This document shows, one piece after another, positions 21,201 to 28,485 of a stretch of DNA of 36,624 bases (positions are counted from its first letter, which is position 1; every line of letters begins with the position of its first letter). The stretch comes from Anaeroplasmataceae bacterium (GTDB lineage Bacteria > Bacillota_I > Bacilli_A > Acholeplasmatales > Anaeroplasmataceae): positions 1-36,624 of the forward strand of contig JAIDZC010000041.1 in assembly GCA_029057785.1 (NCBI GenBank), read 5' to 3'. A program made the position numbers and the translations under genes. The notes under the pieces are model-generated. The model was not told where the DNA came from. It did no database searches and saw only the letters and a list, made by a program, of their open reading frames with translations.

Positions 21201-21360
21201 GGTTGTTAACAATATTACGCTTTATGGAATGTTCGTAAATGAATCCGGTTCTACTGAAGATAATTCAAACATTTTGCTTTATATTCTCCTTCCTGTGCTT
21301 TGTGTGTTTGTGGGTTGTGGAGCTGTAGGAATCGTGATCTTTAAAAAAAGAAAAAAATGA
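18244..21360 (+). CDS. Surface parallel beta-helix protein with six InlB repeats and membrane anchor
   Basis: 1038 aa. A signal sequence (residues 5-25) precedes a right-handed parallel beta-helix (about 30-470) with many pectate-lyase-like rungs such as ITIEHNIFAN, ALIQDNYFG and LEVVGNYFKG. A connecting region (about 480-570) leads to six InlB/Flg_new repeats (about 575-1005), most ending in LYAKW, then a membrane helix (about 1008-1032) and KKRKK. The segment GGIKFRNGENLLIHKN (320-335) resembles the part of PL6 lyases (chondroitinase B, alginate lyase) that carries the catalytic Lys, but I do not see the partner Arg motif, so activity is uncertain. The start overlaps the PL8 stop by one base (TAATG), with AGGAG upstream. 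It could be a lyase or a polysaccharide-binding surface protein. Confidence 0.75.
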   Translation: MKPIKKIIGLFILLGALLFCISIDAAEKKRLDAKDYITEASEDQTSEINNFLITCKNKNADAFFSKGVYKIDGTIVLANGVSLYGEEGTIFRGMGTTYQSYIRDTKEKVTNITIEHIIFDNMTMYFQNGNSTNITIEHNIFANAKRVDLSISTGLNPDRNNQNGGESTGYYIAKNHKTITIKSNLFFRDENSLGRCLSIYYTENALIQDNYFGLVEDIDKSIVSPETKALKEEAIASGILSETSNQGYFMSAINVINSDRNAKIIGNHFSINTDITEERYEDKSQATYGYNRDHIIYAKMFNGLEVVGNYFKGMNKNQDGGIKFRNGENLLIHKNVLEDTMILMYVQNANTNLWFRNIYIKENIFINRFYTTDSYTSSITNNKKNFSAEFLFLLMNYDQTADVTNITMESNKMISPKFANEEIRIDNRNFAMPTNVTVRNNINGIVNQPMRIRIVNTNGISNWYDSNTSSPNFSNVTAGAEAFTMDTSSYEDISVDALVNLDEVEYSIEDRKLVTDANLIFVDGVSYTPEEKLEYGEHYIFLTTPTTVPLVVEGNVRTLQTNLFTALKIVIERQFRLTYNTNQHGETIEEEYTPRLPETLPILSEDGYRFDGWFLDESFTQKAVAGEGIDQDTILYAKWTKLYNVTYNVLGHGKAPEDLFNISLLPEILPVLSEEGYRFDGWYLDENFKTGAIENAVLLEDITLYAKWTKIPVYTISFDSQGGSSVDSISLLEGNKPSMVKEPTKAGYLFMGWYTDKACTVLWDIDAAVENDLTLYAKWNPIPKEFKVTFQAIDGEVYSEIVVKEGTSIQKPEEPKRNGYDFDGWYTTKDYTTRFDFENKQITEDTILYGKWIVVVVKYTITYQINGHGKEPAKVGEVVQLPNPLLVLTADGYEFGGWYLDKDFKTPATAGAEITANTTLYAKWTKLKIRYTVTFYVKDEGVFHTDSILEASKIARPEDPQKEGYEFYGWYEDETYTTQWNFEQDAVVNNITLYGMFVNESGSTEDNSNILLYILLPVLCVFVGCGAVGIVIFKKRKK

Positions 21361-21373
21361 TTGTTTGTAACGC

Positions 21374-21402
21374 TTTAAAAATGTGACATATTTTGATATA
21401 AT
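21374..21402 (+). promoter_or_regulatory. Weak promoter candidate for the rpiR/nag segment
   Basis: TATAAT (21397-21402) lies 17 bp after a poor -35, TTTAAA. No terminator follows the preceding gene, so readthrough from the 19-kb operon may also drive these genes. Confidence 0.45.
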
Positions 21403-21449
21403 AATATATATTTAGATGTAAAAATATATCGCAAGGGCAGTGGTTATAT

Positions 21450-22268
21450 ATGATTATCGATAAAATTAAATTTGAGAGCATACTTGTAAAGGAACATATT
21501 AATTTTTCTAAAACAGAAAAAAGAATACATAACTATATCGTCAATAATCCAGAACAAGTAATTTATGATACGTTGAATAGTATTACAACTAAGCTTCAAG
21601 TTGGAGAAGCATCTATTGTTCGATATTTTAAAAAATTGGGATATTCTAATTTTATTTCCTTTAAAATGGATATATATAGAGTTCTACAAGAGTTAAGTAT
21701 AAAGAATGGACTTCCTTATATTGATAATATCACAGACAATATGATAGATGTTATACAAAAAACAAAAGCATCAATTAATATGGAAGCAATAGAACAAGCT
21801 ACAGATTTAATTCTAAATTCAAAACAGGTCATTATAGCCGGTATGGGAACAAGCCATACTACTGCGTTAGATATGTTTAGTAAAATTATACGTACTGGTG
21901 TGAATGCAATTGTGATTAATGATTCTCATTTTGGTTATATGTATACGGCCACTTTAAATGAAGAATCTTGTGCAATTATTTATTCCTTTAGTGGTGAAAC
22001 TGAAGAAATGATTAAATTTGCGGTCAACTGCAAAGAAAAGAATGTTAAAATTATAGTCATTTCTAACTATTCAAATTCAACATTATATCAACTTTCAGAT
22101 GTGTTTTTAAAAACAAACGGATTTGAAAATGAGATTAGTGGTGGGTTCTTTTGTTCTAAAATATCACAGGTTTATGTATGTGATGTTCTAGTGACAAGCT
22201 GCGCATTGCGAGATATTGAAAAGACAAAAAAATATGTTCAAGGAGTTACAAATACCGTATTAAAATAA
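21450..22268 (+). CDS. RpiR/MurR-family transcriptional regulator
   Basis: 272 aa. The N-terminal HTH_6 domain has its recognition region at VGEASIVRYFKKLGYSNF (51-68). A C-terminal SIS sugar-phosphate isomerase domain (about 110-250) contains GMGTSHTTA (131-139) and the phosphate-binding YSFSGETEEM (178-187). Such regulators sense phosphosugars, and MurR and relatives respond to amino-sugar phosphates. It is the first gene of the segment that holds NagB, NagA and a ROK kinase, so the likely effector is GlcNAc-6-P, GlcN-6-P or a related sugar phosphate. The ribosome site is weak and distant: AAGGG lies about 12 bases before the ATG. Confidence 0.9.
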   Translation: MIIDKIKFESILVKEHINFSKTEKRIHNYIVNNPEQVIYDTLNSITTKLQVGEASIVRYFKKLGYSNFISFKMDIYRVLQELSIKNGLPYIDNITDNMIDVIQKTKASINMEAIEQATDLILNSKQVIIAGMGTSHTTALDMFSKIIRTGVNAIVINDSHFGYMYTATLNEESCAIIYSFSGETEEMIKFAVNCKEKNVKIIVISNYSNSTLYQLSDVFLKTNGFENEISGGFFCSKISQVYVCDVLVTSCALRDIEKTKKYVQGVTNTVLK

Positions 22269-22278
22269 AGGAGATTGT

Positions 22279-23142
22279 ATGTATAAAATACAAAACGAAA
22301 TCTTTTGTTTGAGTATTTCAGAAATCGGAGCAGAGTTAGAAGAGGTTTTTGTTAAAGGAATCAATGTTCTTTGGAACGGACAAAAGCTTTGGAAAGGTAA
22401 AAGCCCATTATTATTTCCTATCATAGGGAATTTAAAGGATGGCTATTTCATGTATGAGAATCAGAAGTATTTTATGAATACTCATGGTTTCTTAAAAGAA
22501 CAACGCTTTGAAGTGATTCATCATAAAGAAAGTAGTATAACGTTAAAATCGAATTATACAAAAGAGACTTTAGCTCAATATCCATTTCTTTATGATTTTT
22601 ATATAACATATACAGTATTAAACCATCAAATTAAAATTCAAATAGAGGTTTGTAATTTAGATGAGAAAGAAATGTTATTTTCTTTAGGGTTACATCCGGG
22701 ATTTGATTATAATGGTTTAAGAACTCTTTTGGGAGATCATCTTGAGGTTTCGCTTTCTCCTAATCAATCAAAATCTATATTTTTTGATCCAAATTTTGTG
22801 AAGAAGATAGAGAATATAGAATTACCCCATTCTATAGATTTGCCAAGCTTATCTTTAGAATTGCTTAGAGAAAAAACAATATGTTATCAAGGAATACATC
22901 AAGTTGACTTGAAGTCTCAAACGAACGTTTTAAGAATTAGACACTCAATGCCATTTGTGGCATTTTGGCAAAGTAAACCAGAGAACCCAGAATTTCTTTG
23001 TATAGAGCCTTGGTGTGGTTTGCCAGATGAATGTATTACAAACCATCAGTTACAAGATAAATTATACATTCAAAAATTAAAAGGTAATGATTCTTTTAAA
23101 ACAGATATAATAATTGAATATATAGAAGGAGTTAAAGAATGA
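22279..23142 (+). CDS. Aldose 1-epimerase-like protein (LacX group)
   Basis: 287 aa with the galactose-mutarotase-like beta-sandwich. Typical motifs are PLLFPIIGNL, NTHGFLKEQRFEV and LGLHPGFDYN, which contain the conserved His residues of this group. Members interconvert alpha and beta anomers of free or phosphorylated hexoses. Next to NagB/NagA and a ROK sugar kinase it probably supplies the right anomer of an amino sugar or its phosphate. AAGGAG precedes the ATG, and the end overlaps nagB by ATGA. Confidence 0.82.
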   Translation: MYKIQNEIFCLSISEIGAELEEVFVKGINVLWNGQKLWKGKSPLLFPIIGNLKDGYFMYENQKYFMNTHGFLKEQRFEVIHHKESSITLKSNYTKETLAQYPFLYDFYITYTVLNHQIKIQIEVCNLDEKEMLFSLGLHPGFDYNGLRTLLGDHLEVSLSPNQSKSIFFDPNFVKKIENIELPHSIDLPSLSLELLREKTICYQGIHQVDLKSQTNVLRIRHSMPFVAFWQSKPENPEFLCIEPWCGLPDECITNHQLQDKLYIQKLKGNDSFKTDIIIEYIEGVKE

Positions 23143-23867
23143 AAATCATTCGTTGTAAGAATTATGAAGAGGCCAGCAAGGTTGCGGGCGAAATTATTTC
23201 AGCATCTATTAAAACAAAACCAGATATTGTTTTGGGATTGGCTACTGGCTCCTCTCCAATTGGAACATATAAAAATTTAATACAAGATTATGAAAACAAT
23301 AACATTTCTTTTAAAAATGTTAAAACATATAACCTAGATGAATATGTTGGCTTAGATAGACAGAGCCCTCAAAGCTATTACTACTTTATGAATGAAAATC
23401 TATTTGATCATATTGACATCAATAAGGAAAATGTGCATATTCCTTATGCACAAGCTAATGCTTTGGAGGAATCCTGTAAAAAGTATTCTGAGGCCTTAGA
23501 GAAGGCTGTGGTTGACATTCAACTATTAGGAATTGGAGCAAATGGACATATTGGCTTTAACGAGCCTAAAACACCATTTGAACAAAAAACATTTATTGTA
23601 AATCTTACTGAGAAAACTAGAGAAGACAATAAAAGATTTTTTAGTTCAATAGATGAAGTTCCTACAAAAGCTATCACAATGGGTATTGCAGAAATCATGA
23701 AAGCTAAAAAGATTATTTTGATTGCTACTGGAAAGGGTAAAGCAGAAGCAGTGAAACGTCTTTTATCAAAAGAGATTACTACAGATTTTCCTGCAAGTGC
23801 ATTACATCTTCATCAAGATGTTGTTGTAATTACTGATGAAGAAGCAATGAGTTTGGTGAATTCCTAA
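23139..23867 (+). CDS. nagB: Glucosamine-6-phosphate deaminase
   Basis: 242 aa, the usual short length of Gram-positive NagB. It converts glucosamine-6-phosphate to fructose-6-phosphate and ammonia in the cytosol. LATGSSPIGTY (34-44) binds phosphate. Asp67 in NLDEYVGL and His137 in GIGANGHIGFNEP are the catalytic residues. It acts directly after NagA, whose gene starts two bases downstream. Together they link GlcNAc released from glycosaminoglycan to glycolysis. Confidence 0.97.
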   Translation: MKIIRCKNYEEASKVAGEIISASIKTKPDIVLGLATGSSPIGTYKNLIQDYENNNISFKNVKTYNLDEYVGLDRQSPQSYYYFMNENLFDHIDINKENVHIPYAQANALEESCKKYSEALEKAVVDIQLLGIGANGHIGFNEPKTPFEQKTFIVNLTEKTREDNKRFFSSIDEVPTKAITMGIAEIMKAKKIILIATGKGKAEAVKRLLSKEITTDFPASALHLHQDVVVITDEEAMSLVNS

Positions 23868-23868
23868 A

Positions 23869-25020
23869 ATGAAATGCTTGGGCTTTAAGAATTCAAACGT
23901 TTATGTTTTCGGCAAAGGGCTAGAAAAAACATCTTTATGTATTGAAGATGGAAAAATCAAAGAAATTGGCAATGCCATTCAAAATCAAGCGCTTATAGAG
24001 CTTGATGAAAAATATATTGTTCTTCCAGGCTTTGTTGATAAACATACACATGGAGCTAATTCTGCAGATTTCATGAATCCTTCTAAAGAACAGATCAAGC
24101 TGATTTTATCTGCAGTTGCTAAAGAGGGAACAACGAGCTGTTTGGCAACAACGATGACCCAAAGTATAGATAACATCAATTTGAGTTTACAAACTATAGC
24201 AAGTTATATAGAAGAAAAGCCATTGGGAGTGGAGATACTAGGAGTACATTTAGAAGGACCGTTTATTAGTCCTAAGCATGCTGGTGCTCAACCTCTAAAG
24301 TATATTATTCCTTGTGATATCCAAACCTTTGAAGAATTGAATCAAAAGGCTAAGAATCATATCAAGCAGGTTACTTTAGCTGTCGAAGAAAATGGAGTAG
24401 ATTTGGTTAAGCATTTAAAGGATAAAGGCGTTGTTGCTTCTTTAGGTCATACGGATTGTACTTATGAACAGGCAGTAGAGGCTGTAAATCAAGGTGCAAC
24501 CTCCATATCCCATATGTTTAATGCTATGCGTGGTCTACATCATAGAAATGCAGGGACTGTAGGAGCTGGTTTATTTTGTGATGAGTTAAAGTGTGAGCTT
24601 ATATGCGATTTGATTCATGTTTCAAAGCCGGTTGTACAACTATTGTATAAGAATAAAGGAAAAGATGGAATCTGTTTAATTACAGATGCTATGGAGGCAA
24701 AGTGGATGCCTGATGGTGACTATCAGTTAGGCGGCCAAAAGGTCATTGTTAAAAATGGCGAGGCAAGGCTAGAGGATGGAACTCTTGCAGGCTCGACTTT
24801 AAAGATGAATGAAGCAATTCATAATTTTATGCAAGCTACAGGAGCGTCTTTGTTAGATGCTGTTGATCTTGCAACAATTAATCCTGCAAGATGCTTACAT
24901 GTTGAGGACAAAAAGGGAAGCATTGAGGTTGGCAAGGACGCCGACTTCGTTGTTGTAGATAAAGATTTAAATGTCTATATGACAATATGCCGAGGAGAAA
25001 TTGTGTATTCAAAATTATAG
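23869..25020 (+). CDS. nagA: N-acetylglucosamine-6-phosphate deacetylase
   Basis: 383 aa, a metal-dependent amidohydrolase that removes acetate from GlcNAc-6-phosphate. Metal and catalytic motifs appear in order: HTHG (His59/His61), HLEGPF, SLGHTD, SHMFNAM and LITDAM, the last carrying the catalytic Asp. The length is normal. The start codon follows the nagB stop by one base and has only a weak GGTGA ribosome site, so translation is probably coupled to nagB. It shows that the locus feeds on a GlcNAc-containing polymer. Confidence 0.96.
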   Translation: MKCLGFKNSNVYVFGKGLEKTSLCIEDGKIKEIGNAIQNQALIELDEKYIVLPGFVDKHTHGANSADFMNPSKEQIKLILSAVAKEGTTSCLATTMTQSIDNINLSLQTIASYIEEKPLGVEILGVHLEGPFISPKHAGAQPLKYIIPCDIQTFEELNQKAKNHIKQVTLAVEENGVDLVKHLKDKGVVASLGHTDCTYEQAVEAVNQGATSISHMFNAMRGLHHRNAGTVGAGLFCDELKCELICDLIHVSKPVVQLLYKNKGKDGICLITDAMEAKWMPDGDYQLGGQKVIVKNGEARLEDGTLAGSTLKMNEAIHNFMQATGASLLDAVDLATINPARCLHVEDKKGSIEVGKDADFVVVDKDLNVYMTICRGEIVYSKL

Positions 25021-25031
25021 GAGTGTGAGAT

Positions 25032-25979
25032 ATGTATATATTTGGAATAGATATAGGCGGGACTTCTGTAAAGATAGGAATGTTTGAGGATACCTTTGAT
25101 CTTTTGGATCAATGGGAAATACCTACACACCCTGAAAATTTATTTGAAGAAGTTGCAGATGATATAAAAGCCCATTTAAAGAAAAAAGAAATATCTTTTG
25201 CACAAGTTTTTGGATATGGAATAGGCATACCTGGTATGGTGAAAAGTGGGATAGCAATAAGCTGTGTGAATCTTGGATGGCAGAATGTAGATGTGAAAAA
25301 AGAATTTTCTAAAGCATTAGGCTATGATGCAAGAGTATATGTTTTTAACGATGCAAACATTGCCGCTTTTGGAGAAGCCTCCTACTTGAATTCAAAATGG
25401 GATTCAGTAATTTTCATCACATTAGGAACAGGAGTTGGTGGTGGAATCATATTCCATCATGAAATTGTTGAAGGTGCAAATGGTTTAGGTGGAGAAATCG
25501 GACACATTTGTATAGATGATACATATCACTTCACTTGTGGATGTGGTAAGACAGGCTGTTTAGAAACTGTTGCCTCTGCGACAGGGATGATTAGATTGGC
25601 CCAACATTATAAGGACAAGCTATCTTCAAGGCTTAACTTCAATAGCAAGCTTGCAGCAAAAGATATAATTGATGCAGCAAAAGAGGAAGATCCGCTTGCT
25701 TCTCATGTGTTTGACGAGGCATGTCAAGCACTTGCAAAAGCAATGGCAAATCTTTCGGTTATAATTAATCCAGATGCTTTTATCATTGGCGGTGGAGTTA
25801 GTAATGCTGGAGTATTTTTGTTAGAGAGAATCCAAAAGCATTATTTGAATTTATGTTTAGAACAAGCAAAACATACAAAAATAAATTTAGCAGTATTAAA
25901 AAATAATGCAGGCATTTATGGTGCTTGTGCTTATTTGATAAATAAAAAACATGAGGTGGAAAACAATGGCAAATGTTAG
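25032..25979 (+). CDS. ROK-family sugar kinase, probable N-acetylglucosamine kinase
   Basis: 315 aa. GIDIGGTSVK near the N-terminus is the ATP phosphate loop, FNDANIAAFGE carries the catalytic Asp, and CGCGKTGCLE is the ROK zinc motif. GLGGEIGHICID supplies the conserved Glu and His. ROK kinases phosphorylate glucose, GlcNAc, ManNAc and related sugars at C6. GlcNAc taken in by an ABC importer, or freed from disaccharides by GH88, arrives unphosphorylated. A kinase is therefore needed before NagA, and GlcNAc is the expected substrate. Glucokinase is the alternative. Confidence 0.85.
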   Translation: MYIFGIDIGGTSVKIGMFEDTFDLLDQWEIPTHPENLFEEVADDIKAHLKKKEISFAQVFGYGIGIPGMVKSGIAISCVNLGWQNVDVKKEFSKALGYDARVYVFNDANIAAFGEASYLNSKWDSVIFITLGTGVGGGIIFHHEIVEGANGLGGEIGHICIDDTYHFTCGCGKTGCLETVASATGMIRLAQHYKDKLSSRLNFNSKLAAKDIIDAAKEEDPLASHVFDEACQALAKAMANLSVIINPDAFIIGGGVSNAGVFLLERIQKHYLNLCLEQAKHTKINLAVLKNNAGIYGACAYLINKKHEVENNGKC

Positions 25980-27063
25980 TTTAAAGAATATTAATAAAAT
26001 ATATCCTAATGGAGTTCAAGCAGTATTTGATTTTAACCTAGAAATTGAGGATAAGGACTTTATTGTTTTAGTTGGTCCTTCCGGTTGTGGTAAATCTACA
26101 ACGTTACGTATGGTTGCAGGATTAGAAGAAATATCTAGTGGAGAATTGCGTATTGATGGGGAATTGATGAATGATGTTCCTTCTAAGAATCGTAGTATCG
26201 CAATGGTATTTCAATCTTATGCACTATATCCTCATATGACTGTATTTGATAATATGGCCTTTGGATTAAAGCTTAGAAAAATTCCTAAGGATGAAATTAA
26301 AAGAAGAATTGAAGAGGTTGCAGTTACTTTAGGATTAACTGCGTTTTTAGATAGAAAGCCAAAGGCTTTATCTGGTGGACAAAGACAAAGAGTAGCTTTA
26401 GGTAGAGCAATTGTACGTGATGCTAAGGTGTTCTTGTTTGATGAACCACTTTCCAACTTGGATGCGAAGCTAAGAGTACAGATGCGTACTGAAATTGCAA
26501 GAATTCATAAGAATATAGGTGCCACCTCTTTATATGTAACACATGACCAAATAGAGGCAATGACAATGGCTTCTAGAATTGTTGTAATGAAGGATGGATA
26601 TATTCAACAAATTGGTACACCAAAGGAAATTTATAATTCTCCTGCCAATGTGTTTGTTGGAAGCTTTATTGGTACTCCATCTATGAATTTTTTACCAGGT
26701 ACAATTAGTGAAGAAGGAAATTTCGTTTCTACTCAAAGTACAATAACACTTCCTTTAAATAAAGAACATAAAAAGTCAGCTAAAGAACAAGGCTTATATG
26801 GCAAAGAGATTCTTTTAGGTATTCGTCCAGAAGATATTGTGTATGAGGCTGTAAAAGAAAAACCAACAACAATTGAAGCAAATGTTGAACTTTTAGAAAT
26901 GTTAGGGCATGAGGCTAATCTTCATTTTAAAATTGAAGAAACATCTTTGATTTCAATTGTGAATTCAAGAGCTCCTATTGATGAAGGAACTAAGGTTAAA
27001 CTTACGTTCGATATGGATCACTGCCATATATTTGATGCTGAAACACAGTTGAGATTGTGCTAA
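25966..27063 (+). CDS. msmK: Multi-sugar ABC transporter ATP-binding protein, MsmK/UgpC type
   Basis: 365 aa. Walker A GPSGCGKST (37-45), signature LSGGQRQRVALGRA and Walker B FLFDEPLSNLD are all intact, and the C-terminal third is the TOBE/OB domain of the MalK branch. MsmK-type ATPases energise several carbohydrate importers. Here it fits the two permeases and the lipoprotein encoded upstream, which have no ATPase beside them. ATG 25951 lies upstream of the GAGGTG ribosome site (25953-25958), so ATG 25966 is the start. It overlaps the end of the ROK gene. A terminator follows. Confidence 0.93.
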   Translation: MANVSLKNINKIYPNGVQAVFDFNLEIEDKDFIVLVGPSGCGKSTTLRMVAGLEEISSGELRIDGELMNDVPSKNRSIAMVFQSYALYPHMTVFDNMAFGLKLRKIPKDEIKRRIEEVAVTLGLTAFLDRKPKALSGGQRQRVALGRAIVRDAKVFLFDEPLSNLDAKLRVQMRTEIARIHKNIGATSLYVTHDQIEAMTMASRIVVMKDGYIQQIGTPKEIYNSPANVFVGSFIGTPSMNFLPGTISEEGNFVSTQSTITLPLNKEHKKSAKEQGLYGKEILLGIRPEDIVYEAVKEKPTTIEANVELLEMLGHEANLHFKIEETSLISIVNSRAPIDEGTKVKLTFDMDHCHIFDAETQLRLC

Positions 27064-27105
27064 TTTTTATGTTCTTTTGTAAAACAAAATTTGAAAATAA
27101 GGTTT

Positions 27106-27134
27106 AAAAAGGGATGGAATTCCATCCTTTTTAA
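27106..27134 (+). terminator. Intrinsic terminator ending the GAG/nag locus
   Basis: GATGGAA/TTCCATC with flanking A and T tracts forms a strong hairpin and ends in TTTTT. It lies about 45 bp after the msmK stop codon and could work in both directions. Confidence 0.85.
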
Positions 27135-27176
27135 TATTTTGGAACGGTATAAAAAAAGAAGGAAGTAAAAAGCGTA

Positions 27177-27205
27177 TTGACAATATAGAATATATGTAAT
27201 ATAGT
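27177..27205 (+). promoter_or_regulatory. Strong promoter of the duplicated small-gene locus
   Basis: TTGACA (27177-27182), a 17-bp spacer and TATAGT (27200-27205). Transcription should start near 27212, about 160 bp before the first coding region. The 309-bp gene-free stretch 27064-27372 therefore holds the msmK terminator, this promoter and a structured leader. Confidence 0.88.
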
Positions 27206-27211
27206 AAAGAT

Positions 27212-27354
27212 AGCTAGTAAAAGTTTATAAGTAAGAACTCTACTTCTTATAGATGGCTAAGACAATTGAATGTAGTAGAGTGATTTTCCGTAATGGATAG
27301 CGTGATTGAACATGATAAGTACAAATGTACTATCAAATTTGATCACGCTTTTTT
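27212..27354 (+). ncRNA. Structured leader RNA with possible pseudoknot and terminator
   Basis: The inferred transcript of about 143 nt folds as follows. A 9-bp stem (27226-27235 with 27243-27251, one bulge) exposes a 7-nt loop. Loop bases ACTCTA (27237-27242) are complementary to TAGAGT at 27276-27281, which would make an H-type pseudoknot. A terminator follows just before the next gene's ribosome site. It could be an attenuator, a riboswitch-like leader or a separate small RNA. A 15-codon ORF (27253-27300) without a ribosome site ends at the terminator stem. I do not recognise a known family. Confidence 0.6.
27299..27354 (+). terminator. Leader terminator before the first duplicated gene
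   Basis: AGCGTGAT (27299-27306) pairs with ATCACGCT (27342-27349). An inner hairpin has AGTAC/GTACT with an AAAT loop, and TTTTTT follows. Only seven bases separate the T-run from the AGGGGAG ribosome site, so the downstream gene is expressed only by readthrough or antitermination. Confidence 0.85.
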
Positions 27355-27372
27355 GTTTAAAGGGGAGATAAA

Positions 27373-27867
27373 ATGAAAAAGAAGTATTCCAGGTATGTAA
27401 ACTCAAAATCTAAGCGTCTTAATTCTATACCAGTAACAATAGGTTCTATTATTGTAGCTTATTTATCTGATTATGAAAGATTACCTAAATATGTAGAGGA
27501 TCATAAGAGAGAATCTGTAGTGGTACTTAAGGATATCAATAATGAATTAGGAGTAGTGTATATTCATGGATTAAAAAGCATTGATGGAAAATCCAGGCAC
27601 AAGAAGAAGGAGGCGGGTCTATGGGAAGAAATTGAAAAGAATGGACAAAAGGTATATGTGGACTTAGATATTAAGATTACAGACGCAGAAGGGAAATCAA
27701 TTAAACAAGGAGCTAAGTTTCAAAATACAGGAGTAATTTTGAGTTCTAAAGAGATGAAAAAAGTAAAAAATCACATATTTGGTGTCACTCCAAAACAAAG
27801 AGTAAACGGCGCCGATAGAATAATTAGAAAAAATAGAGCATTAAAAGAAAAAAGGAAAACCCAGTAA
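27373..27867 (+). CDS. Basic protein of unknown function, paralogue 1
   Basis: 164 aa, strongly basic, with no signal peptide or membrane helix. A conserved core (about residues 1-135) is shared with the next gene, and the last 30 residues diverge. Strands such as GSIIVAYLSDY and SVVVLKDINNELGVVYIHGL, followed by TGVILSSKEMKKVKNHIF near the end, are arranged somewhat like a MazF/PemK-type fold. No catalytic residues could be matched, so this is only a hint. It lies behind a strong promoter, a folded leader and a terminator. A convergent small-RNA gene overlaps its last codons. It could be a toxin, an RNA-binding protein or part of a mobile module. The family is not recognised. Confidence 0.75.
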   Translation: MKKKYSRYVNSKSKRLNSIPVTIGSIIVAYLSDYERLPKYVEDHKRESVVVLKDINNELGVVYIHGLKSIDGKSRHKKKEAGLWEEIEKNGQKVYVDLDIKITDAEGKSIKQGAKFQNTGVILSSKEMKKVKNHIFGVTPKQRVNGADRIIRKNRALKEKRKTQ

Positions 27868-27923
27868 TAAGGTTTTCCGAGAATTTTTTTGAACCGTATA
27901 TCGTCATCGACAAATTCTAACGT
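27848..27923 (-). ncRNA. Convergent small RNA of cassette 1
   Basis: The inferred minus-strand RNA is about 76 nt, starts near 27923 and ends in a T-run at 27848-27853. P1 pairs 27912-27918 with 27880-27886 (7 bp). P2 is the small hairpin 27900-27911, whose closing pair is G-U in this strand's RNA but would be A-C in the other strand. The terminator stem GGAAAACC/GGTTTTCC (27854-27861, 27871-27878) follows. The 3' part is antisense to the last codons of the protein gene. The second cassette has the same architecture. The RNA is predicted, not known. Confidence 0.7.
27854..27890. terminator. Bidirectional terminator between protein gene 1 and its small RNA
   Basis: A perfect 8-bp stem, GGAAAACC/GGTTTTCC, has a T7 tract on the plus side (27884-27890) and a T6 tract on the minus side (27848-27853). 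It can end both convergent transcripts. Confidence 0.85.
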
Positions 27924-27929
27924 ACTTAA

Positions 27930-27958
27930 ATTCTAGCATAGCGAATTTTTATTGTCAA
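27930..27958 (-). promoter_or_regulatory. Promoter of small RNA 1 (minus strand)
   Basis: On the minus strand, TTGACA (27958-27953), a 17-bp spacer ending in TGC and TAGAAT (27935-27930) make a near-perfect extended -10 promoter. An overlapping weaker plus-strand candidate, TTGTCA-N17-TATTTA (27952-27980), could serve the next gene. Confidence 0.85.
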
Positions 27959-27996
27959 TTCTAATTTTTATGAATATTTATTATGAGGGAGATAAA

Positions 27997-28485
27997 ATGA
28001 AAAAGAAGTATTTTAAGTATATAAATCCAAAATCTAAACGTCTTAATACTATACCCGTAACAATAGGTTCTATTATAGTAGCTTATTTATCTGATTATGA
28101 AAGATTACCTAAATATGTAGAGGATCATAAAAGAGAATCTGTAGTGGTACTTAAGGATATCGACGATGAACTAGGAGTGGTGTATATTCATGGATTAAAA
28201 AGCATTGATGGTAAACCAAGAGTAAAAAAGAAAGAAGCAGGACTATGGGAAGAGATTGAAAAGAATGGACAAAAGGTATATGTGGACTTAAATATCAGGA
28301 TTACAGATGCAGAAGGGAAACCAATTAAACAGAGGAGCAAGTTTAAGAACACAGGAGTAATTTTAAGTTCCAAAGAGATAAAGAAAGTACAAAATCATTT
28401 ATTTGAGCCTGGGAAAAGGAGTCATTCGGCAAGAAATATTGTAAGAGATAACAAAAAAATCCGAGAAAAAAAGGCTAATAAATAG
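27997..28485 (+). CDS. Basic protein of unknown function, paralogue 2
   Basis: 162 aa, about 85-90% identical by eye to the preceding paralogue through residue 130, then diverging into a different lysine/arginine-rich tail. The same possible MazF/PemK-like strand pattern is present, again without an identifiable active site. ATG 27997 follows GAGGGAG. An in-frame start further up (27952) lacks a ribosome site and is not conserved in paralogue 1. It is followed by its own convergent small-RNA gene. The tail divergence against a conserved core suggests an RNA- or partner-specific C-terminus, but that is inference. Confidence 0.75.
   Translation: MKKKYFKYINPKSKRLNTIPVTIGSIIVAYLSDYERLPKYVEDHKRESVVVLKDIDDELGVVYIHGLKSIDGKPRVKKKEAGLWEEIEKNGQKVYVDLNIRITDAEGKPIKQRSKFKNTGVILSSKEIKKVQNHLFEPGKRSHSARNIVRDNKKIREKKANK

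Noticed and set aside
21361-21380. TGTAACGCTTTA-like cre site before the rpiR gene
   Set aside because: The CG core is one base out of register with the cre consensus and the right half is missing.
27253-27300. 15-codon leader peptide MAKTIECSRVIFRNG
   Set aside because: It ends neatly at the terminator but has no Shine-Dalgarno site and no run of regulatory codons. I mention it only within the leader entry.
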